Of a DNA stretch of 9,723 nucleotides, positions 1-4,833 are shown piece after piece. Position numbers and translations under genes: made by a program. The notes below the pieces were generated by a model. That model worked only from the letters and a program-made list of their open reading frames with translations. It did not search any database and had not been told where the DNA came from. This stretch comes from DASUZD01 sp036377055. GTDB lineage: Bacteria; Actinomycetota; Thermoleophilia; Gaiellales; Gaiellaceae. The number at the start of each line of letters is the position of its first letter. Position 1 is the first letter of the stretch. Location: positions 1-9,723 of the forward strand of contig DASUZD010000037.1 of assembly GCA_036377055.1 (NCBI GenBank), in the 5' to 3' direction.

Positions 1-1
1 G

Positions 2-1528
2 GCGTGGGCGATGGCCGAGGCGCTCTCGCGCCCGACGCTCGCGCGGCAGGCCGTCTTCGTCGGCGCGCTGCTCGTCGCGATCGGGACGCGACTCCAGGCG
101 GTTGCGCTGGCGCCCGCCTTCCTGACGGCGCTCGTGGTGCACCGCGCGAATGCGCGCCGCCTCTGGCCGACCGTCGCGGCCTTCGTGGCGGGGGCGGCGG
201 CGTGGGCCGGCTGGCAGCTCCGAAACGGCGGCCCGCCGAGCAAGCTCCTGGGCGCGTACCAGGCGGCGGGGGAGGTCCACTACACGGTCGGCGACTCGGT
301 CCGCTTCGTGCTCTACCACCTCGGCGACGTCGTCCTCTTCAGCGGCGTGTTCCCCGTCTGCGCGCTGATCGTGCTCCTGACGATGCGGCCGCGCTCGCCG
401 GACGAGCGCGCTTACGTCGCCGTCGCCGCGAGCGTGACCCTGTGGCTGACTGCCGAGGTCGGGATCTTCGCGTCGCGCCACGTCGGCCACCTCGCGGAGC
501 GGAACCTCTTCGCGCTCGCCCCGATCCTGTTCGTCGCGCTCGCCGTCTGGCTCGACCGCGGTGCGCCGCGGCCGCCGCTCAGGACCGCGCTCGCGGCCCT
601 CGTCGCGGTGGCGCTCGTGCTGACGCTGCCGGTCGCGGACTTCGTCACCGCGGCGACGATCCCCGACGCGCCGACGCTGATCCCGCTGCACCGGCTCCAC
701 GTCCAGTGGCCCGGCGTCAGCCTCGAGCTCGTTCTCGACCTCGTGGTCGCCGCCGCCGCGGCCGCGTTCGCGCTCGTCCCGCGGCGCCTCGTCTGGGTGC
801 TCCCGCTCGTTCTCGTCGCCGGGCTCGCCGCGGTCTCCGTCTCCGCGAGCCGCGTGGTCGCCGCCGAAGCGACGCTCGTGCAGCCGGGAACGCTCGGGCC
901 GCACCGCCGCTGGATCGACGCCGTCGCGCGCGGACCGGTCGTCTACCTCTACACGGGCGACGTCTACTGGAACTCGGTCTGGGAGAGCGTCTTCTGGAAC
1001 CGGCGCGTGCGGACGGTCTACGACCTGCTCTCCGTCCAGGTGCCGGGCGGCATCCCGCAGGTCTCACTGGGCCCGGAAGAGGACGGGCGGCTCGTCGACA
1101 AGTTCGGGCAGGGCCCGCCTGTGCGCTACGTCGTCGCGTCGGACTCGCTGACCTTCCGCGGGACGCGGATCGCCGACGCCGGCAACGGAATCGGTCTCTG
1201 GCAGGTCGACCCGCCGTTCCGGCTCGCGCAGTGGATCCAGAACGTGCGCTTCGACGGGACCGTCGACCGGCACGCGAAGGTGTTCGTCTACGCCTGCCGC
1301 GACGGCGCCTTCCGGCTCCAGGTGCGCGCGCCCGGCCCGCGCCGGGTCGAGCTCCTTCGGAACGAGCAGCCGTTCGCACGCTGGACGCTCCAGGCGGGCG
1401 AGGCTCGCGGAGTCGTCGTGCCGGCGGACGCGCCGAAGCCGCTCGGGACGCATCTCTGCAGCTTCGACGTCTTCACGGACGGGCCGATCGAGCTGCGCGA
1501 GCTTCGCTTCGTCGGCGGCGGCTCCTAG
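2..1528 (+). CDS. GT-C / family-39-like membrane glycosyltransferase, 5' end missing
   Basis: Likely a polyprenyl-phosphate-sugar-dependent membrane glycosyltransferase; the acceptor cannot be told. The frame is open to the window edge with no stop before the first ATG (11), and that ATG lies in an ordinary membrane stretch with no visible ribosome site, so I read this as the C-terminal part of a larger gene. Numbering from ATG 11 (505 aa), about eight hydrophobic segments are seen near residues 14-37, 49-69, 96-125, 132-155, 164-182, 190-214, 236-257 and 261-283. The segment GTRLQAVALAPAFL and the ERNLFALAPILFVALAVWLD stretch are typical of actinobacterial GT-C proteins. The last 220 residues are soluble and probably face outside, with a beta-rich tail. 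The N-terminal first loop, where GT-C catalytic acids sit, is outside the window, so catalysis cannot be judged. The next gene starts 11 bases after the stop, so co-transcription is likely. Confidence 0.7.
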   Translation, partial: AWAMAEALSRPTLARQAVFVGALLVAIGTRLQAVALAPAFLTALVVHRANARRLWPTVAAFVAGAAAWAGWQLRNGGPPSKLLGAYQAAGEVHYTVGDSVRFVLYHLGDVVLFSGVFPVCALIVLLTMRPRSPDERAYVAVAASVTLWLTAEVGIFASRHVGHLAERNLFALAPILFVALAVWLDRGAPRPPLRTALAALVAVALVLTLPVADFVTAATIPDAPTLIPLHRLHVQWPGVSLELVLDLVVAAAAAAFALVPRRLVWVLPLVLVAGLAAVSVSASRVVAAEATLVQPGTLGPHRRWIDAVARGPVVYLYTGDVYWNSVWESVFWNRRVRTVYDLLSVQVPGGIPQVSLGPEEDGRLVDKFGQGPPVRYVVASDSLTFRGTRIADAGNGIGLWQVDPPFRLAQWIQNVRFDGTVDRHAKVFVYACRDGAFRLQVRAPGPRRVELLRNEQPFARWTLQAGEARGVVVPADAPKPLGTHLCSFDVFTDGPIELRELRFVGGGS

Positions 1529-1530
1529 GA
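1527..1530 (+). promoter_or_regulatory. Ribosome binding site of the protease, overlapping the upstream stop codon
   Basis: AGGA begins inside the TAG stop of the glycosyltransferase gene and lies nine bases before ATG 1540. This fixes the protease start and suggests translational coupling between the two genes. Confidence 0.6.
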
Positions 1531-1539
1531 ACCTCTGCT

Positions 1540-3132
1540 ATGAAGCGGATCTTGAAGCGCCTGTTCCTGTTCGCCTGCCTCGTGGCGCTGGCGTCGCCGG
1601 CCTCCGCCCTCGCGCGCGGGTTCCTCCCGTCGCTTCCCGGACCGAGGCAGCTGGCGGCGCTCGAGCGCGGACCGGTGCTCGTCCAGCTCCGCGACGGAGC
1701 GCGCGCTCCGGCCGGCGCGACCGCCGTGGCGCCAAGCCTGCGGATCTGGCGCGTGGACGGCGCCGCGCTCCCGCGGCTCGTCCGTGCGGGCGCCGTCGTC
1801 ACGGCGGAGCCCGACCGCCGGATTGTTCCCGAGCGAAGCTTCGACTTCACCGACCCGCTGGTCCCGACGGAGTGGTGGCGACCGACGGTCGGCGCCGACC
1901 GCGCGACGCCGCCCGGACCCGGCAAGCCCGTGACGGTGATCGACAGCGGCCTCGACCTGAGCCACCCCGAGTTCGCCCGCCGCCCGAACACGACGGCGCT
2001 GAACGCGCAAAAGACGACCGGGAGCGAGGACGAGGGCCACGGAACCGCGGTCAGCTCGGTGATCGGTGCGCCCGCCGACGGCCAGGGGCTCGTCGGCATC
2101 TATCCCCAGGCCGTCCTCCGCAGCTGGGATGCGAGCGCGAGCTTCGGCGAGGGCGCGTCGCTGGGCGCCGAGATCGCCGGCCTCAACGCCGCGATGAAGC
2201 GAGGGCCGGGGGTGATCAACATCAGCCTCGGGAGCGAGGATCGCTCTCCGCTCGAGGAGGAGACGATCATGGCCGCGGTCCGGGCGGGGAACGTGATCGT
2301 CGCGTCGGCGGGAAACGCCTTCCAGAACGGCAACGCGCCGCAGTACCCGGCCGACTACCACCACGTGCTGACCGTCGCCGCGACGAACCAGCAGAACACG
2401 CCGGCGAGCTTCTCCAACGCGAGCCTCGCCGTCGACCTCGCCGCCCCCGGAGAGGACATCCCGGTCGCGCTGCCGCTCGCGATCAACCCCACCGGCTACG
2501 ACGTCTGGGACGGGACTAGCTTCTCCGCGCCGATGGTCTCCGGTGCCGCGGCTTGGGTCTGGGCGGTGAGGCCCACGCTCGCGAACACGCAGGTTTTCGA
2601 CCTGATGCGCTTCAGCGCGCACGACATCTGGTCGCCGGGCTACGACAGGGACACCGGCTTCGGCCTGCTCGACGTGCCGGCGGCGCTGGCTGCGACGCCG
2701 CTCGCCGTCGACCCGCAGGAGCCGAACGAGGACGTCTTCCTCGTGAAGCCGGGCGGCCTCTCGCCGCGCGGCACGAAGGCGCTGACGGCGCCGGGGCGGC
2801 GGCGCGCGTCGATCGTCGCCCGACTCGACGTGGCCGAAGACCCGGAAGACGTCTACCGCGTGTTCGTCCCCGCGCGCGGGCGCGTGCGGGTCGTGATGAG
2901 GCCGAGCCGGAACGCCGAGCTCGAGATCTGGGGCCCGCGGACGCAGACCGTGAACGAGCGCGGCGCCGCGCGGAGGCGCGATCTCCAGGGCACGAGCAAG
3001 CGCGCGTCGACGGCCACCGATTCGGTCGTGGTCGCGAACAAGACCGCTAAGGGCGAGATCGTCTACGCCGACGTCTTCCTCGCCTCGAAGGTCCTCGACG
3101 CGAGCTACACGCTGACGATCGCACCCGCGTAG
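1540..3132 (+). CDS. Secreted subtilisin-like serine protease (S8) with PPC-like C-terminal domain
   Basis: Exported endopeptidase of family S8, 530 aa. Residues 1-25 are a Sec signal peptide: KR-rich start, hydrophobic core, and probable cleavage after ASALA. Residues about 26-110 look like an I9-type propeptide (VLVQLRDG, then ALPRLVRAGAVVTAEPDRRI). The catalytic domain runs about 112-385 with a complete triad: Asp135 in VTVIDSGLD, His167 in EGHGTA, Ser327 in GTSFSAP, and oxyanion Asn259 in ASAGNA. Residues about 390-527 (start EPNED, then EDPEDVYRVFVPARGRVRV) resemble a pre-peptidase C-terminal beta domain, often found on secreted proteases. There is no C-terminal membrane anchor or sorting motif, so it is probably released or bound to the wall non-covalently. 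The start is fixed by AGGA nine bases upstream. An LFAC string in the signal peptide is too early and has a poor -2 residue, so a lipoprotein is unlikely. The substrate is unknown. Confidence 0.93.
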   Translation: MKRILKRLFLFACLVALASPASALARGFLPSLPGPRQLAALERGPVLVQLRDGARAPAGATAVAPSLRIWRVDGAALPRLVRAGAVVTAEPDRRIVPERSFDFTDPLVPTEWWRPTVGADRATPPGPGKPVTVIDSGLDLSHPEFARRPNTTALNAQKTTGSEDEGHGTAVSSVIGAPADGQGLVGIYPQAVLRSWDASASFGEGASLGAEIAGLNAAMKRGPGVINISLGSEDRSPLEEETIMAAVRAGNVIVASAGNAFQNGNAPQYPADYHHVLTVAATNQQNTPASFSNASLAVDLAAPGEDIPVALPLAINPTGYDVWDGTSFSAPMVSGAAAWVWAVRPTLANTQVFDLMRFSAHDIWSPGYDRDTGFGLLDVPAALAATPLAVDPQEPNEDVFLVKPGGLSPRGTKALTAPGRRRASIVARLDVAEDPEDVYRVFVPARGRVRVVMRPSRNAELEIWGPRTQTVNERGAARRRDLQGTSKRASTATDSVVVANKTAKGEIVYADVFLASKVLDASYTLTIAPA

Positions 3133-3136
3133 GCGA

Positions 3137-3161
3137 GGGCCCGAGCCGCAGGAGCGGGCCC
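3137..3161 (+). terminator. GC-rich hairpin after the protease gene
   Basis: GGGCCCG (3137-3143) pairs perfectly with CGGGCCC (3155-3161) around an 11-base loop, starting five bases after the protease stop. No T-run follows, so it is a terminator by position rather than by classic form. It is common in high-GC actinobacteria for terminators to lack a U-tail. Confidence 0.45.
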
Positions 3162-3213
3162 CCGCAGGAGAGATGACTCGTTCGCGCGCCCGAACCTGCG
3201 CGCGCCTCGGGAG

Positions 3214-3219
3214 TACAGT
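3214..3219 (+). promoter_or_regulatory. -10 element TACAGT for the small coiled-coil gene (leaderless)
   Basis: TACAGT fits the actinobacterial TANNNT -10 and is followed by exactly six bases and ATG 3226, placing the expected transcription start on the A of the start codon. No good -35 is seen (GAACCT at 3192-3197 is at a suitable distance but unlike TTGACA). GGGAG at 3209-3213 is a fallback ribosome site, though 12 bases from the ATG. Confidence 0.4.
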
Positions 3220-3225
3220 CTGTGC

Positions 3226-3480
3226 ATGGGTCCGCGAGACCCCGACGACCCGGGCCATCACAAGGCCGCTCGTGCAGCCCACGACAACGCGGCCGAGATC
3301 CACGAGCGCGCCGCAGCGCTCCACGAGGAGTCTGCAAACCTCCACGAGGAGCACGCGCGCGAGATGGCTCGCTACCCCGCGCGCGCCGCCCGAGCGCACC
3401 GGATCGCGGACCGCGAGCGCGAAGCGGCCGCACGCGAGCACGAGGCCGCGGACCGCGAACGCAGCCGGTCCGAGCGCTAG
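3226..3480 (+). CDS. Small His/Ala/Glu/Arg-rich coiled-coil protein
   Basis: An 84-aa hydrophilic protein with no signal peptide or membrane segment, so presumably cytoplasmic. It has a proline-containing start (residues 1-9), then an almost uninterrupted predicted helix. Histidines fall at 12, 19, 26, 33 and 40, an exact seven-residue period, with Ala/Ser three residues later (15, 22, 29, 36). The unit reads roughly AAxLHEE. After Tyr50-Pro51 the helix continues with an R/E/A-rich part (residues 52-84). Similar small heptad proteins with HERAA-type units are common in actinobacteria and have no assigned function as far as I know. The ATG is supported by the leaderless -10 upstream. It is convergent with corA, with one base between the stop codons. 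I can propose no function; metal or nucleic-acid binding by the His face is only a guess. Confidence 0.7.
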   Translation: MGPRDPDDPGHHKAARAAHDNAAEIHERAAALHEESANLHEEHAREMARYPARAARAHRIADREREAAAREHEAADRERSRSER

Positions 3481-3481
3481 C

Positions 3482-4474
3482 TCAGAGCCAGCGCTTGTAG
3501 CGGAAGAACCCGATCAGGCAGATCGCGACTGCGAGCATCAGGCCGACGATCGACCAGAAGCCCGCCGAGGTCTCGAAGCCCGGGAAGTGGACGTTCATCC
3601 CGAAGATCCCGGTCACGAGCGTGAGCGGGAGCAGGATCACGCTCACGACCGTGAGGACGCGCAGGACGTCGTTCTGGCGGTGCGAGATCACCGACTCGTT
3701 CGTGTCCTCGAGCGCCTCGACGACCTCCTTGAAGTTGTCGAGCTGATCCCAGATCCGCTCGCTCGCGTCGACGAGGTCGTCGAAGTAGAGCTCGAGGTTC
3801 TCGGGCAGGAAGCGCTCGATGTGCCGCTCGAGCAGGCGCAGAGCCGGACGCTGCGGCTTGACGATCTTGCGGTAGGAGATGATCTCCTGCTTCGCCTTGG
3901 AGATGTCGCGGACGATCTCCTCGGAGCGGAGCTCGTCGATGTCGTCCTCGATCGAGTCGAGCTTGTGCCCGATCTTGTCGAGGATCGGGAAGCAGTAGTC
4001 GTAGAGGTCGTCGAGCACCTCGTAGAGGAGCCGGCCCGAGCCCTTCGCGAAGAGGCCGTTGCGGAACTCCTCGTCGTCCCGGCAGCGTTCGAACAGCCGC
4101 GTCACGGGCAGCAGGTCGACGTTCGGGATCGTGACGAGGTAGTCGGGCCCGAGGAAGAAGTCGAGCTCGGCCGCGTTCAGCCGCTGGACGTTCTTGTCGT
4201 AGGCCGGGAAGTGGAGCACGCCGAAGAGGTAGCCCTCGTCGGCGTAGTCGTCGACCTTCGGCCGCTGCCGCTTGGAGAGGACGTCCTCGACGTCGAGCGC
4301 GTGCCAGCCGAAGCGCTCGCGCAGCTCGTTGACGAGCTCCGGGTCGACGGAGTCGAGGTTGATCCAGGCGAGGCCGGCGGCCTCGACCTCAGCGATCTGC
4401 GGCTGCGGGCGCGCGTCGACGCCCTCGCCGAGTCCGCGAGGCCTCGTCCTGCGCAGGCGCGGCAGGCTTGGCAT
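3482..4474 (-). CDS. corA: CorA-family Mg2+/Co2+ transport protein
   Basis: Pentameric inner-membrane divalent-cation channel, 330 aa from ATG 4474. The cytoplasmic alpha/beta domain (about residues 30-160) and the long stalk helices (about 160-270) precede TM1 (about 271-290). The family signature Gly292-Met293-Asn294 follows in IFGMNVHFPG, then TM2 (about 306-325) and a basic tail RYKRWL. All key parts are present. The start is uncertain. ATG 4474 has no ribosome site, and its first 14 residues (RLRRTRPRG) read like out-of-frame high-GC sequence. The next upstream in-frame stop is at 4508-4510, with no other usable start between. A well-placed promoter and GTG at 4511 lie in a different frame (see findings). 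If that is the real start, one extra base sits near 4435-4440. The leader upstream may regulate it, perhaps by Mg2+ (inference). Confidence 0.93.
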   Translation of the reverse strand: MPSLPRLRRTRPRGLGEGVDARPQPQIAEVEAAGLAWINLDSVDPELVNELRERFGWHALDVEDVLSKRQRPKVDDYADEGYLFGVLHFPAYDKNVQRLNAAELDFFLGPDYLVTIPNVDLLPVTRLFERCRDDEEFRNGLFAKGSGRLLYEVLDDLYDYCFPILDKIGHKLDSIEDDIDELRSEEIVRDISKAKQEIISYRKIVKPQRPALRLLERHIERFLPENLELYFDDLVDASERIWDQLDNFKEVVEALEDTNESVISHRQNDVLRVLTVVSVILLPLTLVTGIFGMNVHFPGFETSAGFWSIVGLMLAVAICLIGFFRYKRWL

Positions 4475-4517
4475 CGGTACTGAGGGGGTCGTCGAGCATC
4501 GCCGTGGTCACGGGTTG

Positions 4518-4523
4518 ATTCTA
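4518..4523 (-). promoter_or_regulatory. -10 element TAGAAT upstream of corA (leaderless geometry)
   Basis: On the minus strand TAGAAT (4523 down to 4518), a good TANNNT match, is followed by six bases and GTG 4511-4509, the spacing expected for a leaderless mRNA. No TTGACA-like -35 is visible. The GTG reads MTTAMLDDPLSTDAKPAAP, which is in a different frame from the corA body. Confidence 0.45.
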
Positions 4524-4571
4524 CCCCGGCCCCTGATTCCCTGGCCTGGCGGAGTCGCGTTCGCTGACTTC

Positions 4572-4583
4572 CCCCGAACGGGG
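4572..4583 (-). other. Small GC hairpin in the corA leader
   Basis: CCCC and GGGG flank a four-base loop (GTTC on the minus strand), a short but very stable hairpin between the large leader hairpin and the corA promoter. Confidence 0.3.
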
Positions 4584-4608
4584 CGGGCGACGAAGACGTG
4601 GAGGAGAC

Positions 4609-4642
4609 CCCGAGGGCAGGGTCAGCCTCGCCTGCCCCCGGG
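4609..4642 (-). other. Strong 12-bp hairpin in the corA leader (possible attenuator)
   Basis: Positions 4609-4620 pair with 4631-4642 (arms CCCGAGGGCAGG and CCTGCCCCCGGG on the plus strand), 11 of 12 pairs, with a 10-base loop. On the minus strand it lies 11 bases after the leader ORF stop and is followed by a pyrimidine-rich stretch (GTCTCCTCC) but no true T-run. It could act as a weak terminator/attenuator or as a structural stem of a leader RNA. It is symmetrical, so the strand comes only from context. Confidence 0.45.
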
Positions 4643-4653
4643 CGCAAACGCGT

Positions 4654-4683
4654 CTACGGGCCGATCAGGATCTCTGAGCACAT
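4654..4683 (-). CDS. Nine-codon leader ORF with a perfect Shine-Dalgarno, upstream of corA
   Basis: ATG 4683 starts MCSEILIGP and ends at TAG 4656-4654. The upstream AAGGAGGTG (4699 down to 4691) is fully complementary to the 16S rRNA 3' end and is well spaced, with nine bases between GGAGG and ATG. This is by far the best ribosome site in the window, stronger than those of the large genes. The ORF is on the same strand as corA, about 145-180 bases before its possible starts, and in another frame. A strong hairpin follows the stop directly, as in translation-dependent attenuation leaders. There is no run of one amino acid codon and no acidic/proline run like Salmonella MgtL, so what would stall the ribosome is not evident. 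I do not recognise the peptide. Confidence 0.5.
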   Translation of the reverse strand: MCSEILIGP

Positions 4684-4737
4684 GTGTTCCCACCTCCTTC
4701 CTGGCCACGTCTAGGAGGCCCCCTCGTGCCGACTGGA

Positions 4738-4761
4738 GGAACGCAGACGAACACCGAAGTT
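4738..4761 (+). promoter_or_regulatory. Possible ECF-type promoter for the XRE regulator
   Basis: GGAAC (4738-4742) and GTT (4759-4761) are 16 bases apart, the layout of SigE/SigR-like group-4 sigma promoters, pointing toward the regulator gene at 4830. A short two-block motif like this occurs by chance, and the predicted transcription start (near 4769) would fall inside the adjacent palindrome. Confidence 0.25.
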
Positions 4762-4776
4762 GTCAAGACATACTTC
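4756..4776. promoter_or_regulatory. Candidate operator palindrome between corA and the XRE regulator
   Basis: GAAGTTGTC (4756-4764), spacer AA, then GACA, one extra T, and ACTTC (4767-4776): two 9-base half-sites complementary in full, with a single bulged T. AGTCAAC (4777-4783) and TTGAC (4794-4798) nearby repeat the TTGnC core. It sits about 55 bases before the HTH gene, where an autoregulatory operator would be expected. Confidence 0.4.
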
Positions 4777-4812
4777 AGTCAACGGATAGACCATTGACGA
4801 TCTAGGGATCGC

Positions 4813-4833
4813 ATGGCAAAGATGCGGGCGTGA
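4813..4833 (+). CDS. Six-codon mini-ORF overlapping the XRE regulator start
   Basis: ATG 4813 reads MAKMRA and stops at TGA 4831-4833, overlapping the regulator's GTG (4830-4832) as GTGA. AGGGA (4804-4808) lies four bases before the ATG. The regulator's own GTG has no ribosome site, so ribosomes ending here could restart on it. Short enough to be chance. Confidence 0.3.
   Translation: MAKMRA

Larger units (their letters stand above)
4594..4718 (-). promoter_or_regulatory. Candidate cis-regulatory leader RNA with two alternative anti-Shine-Dalgarno segments
   Basis: Read on the minus strand, in order: CCTCCT (4718-4713), AGACGTGG (4712-4705), the Shine-Dalgarno AAGGAGGTG (4699-4691), the nine-codon ORF, the 12-bp hairpin, then TCCTCC (4606-4601) running into CCACGTCT (4601-4594). 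AGACGTGG pairs perfectly with CCACGTCT and could close the whole 119-base domain. CCTCCT can mask the AGGAGG of the Shine-Dalgarno, and so can the downstream TCCTCC, which abuts and shares a base with the closing helix. These pairings compete, which is the layout of an RNA switch. I checked by eye for M-box (ykoK) and cobalamin riboswitch landmarks and did not find them. Confidence 0.4.

Noticed and set aside
4..1539. Long open frame running into the protease frame (over 1000 codons from position 4).
   Set aside because: Upstream of ATG 1540 it is an Arg/Ala/Pro/Gly-rich shadow of the membrane glycosyltransferase; the protease has its own signal peptide and ribosome site at 1540.
1525..3441. 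638-codon minus-strand open frame opposite the protease.
   Set aside because: Its composition (Arg, Asp, Val, Ala rich) is typical of antisense frames in high-GC genes, while the plus strand has a full S8 triad.
3173..4483. 436-codon plus-strand open frame opposite corA.
   Set aside because: The E/V/L/D-rich repeats are the antisense image of CorA; the minus strand holds the GMN motif and both TM helices.
4691..4699. CACCTCCTT on the plus strand as a fragment of the 16S rRNA 3' end.
   Set aside because: The match is limited to about nine bases with no flanking rRNA similarity; it is simply the complement of a strong Shine-Dalgarno on the minus strand.
4590..4740. M-box (ykoK) or cobalamin riboswitch upstream of corA.
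   Set aside because: I looked on both strands for the conserved M-box strings and the cobalamin-box sequence and did not find them; only generic stems match. A covariance search would settle it.
4761..4766. Perfect TTGACA on the minus strand as a -35 for the corA leader.
   Set aside because: No TANNNT-like hexamer occurs 16-18 bases downstream (that region reads GCGTTCC), and the hexamer is explained by the palindrome.
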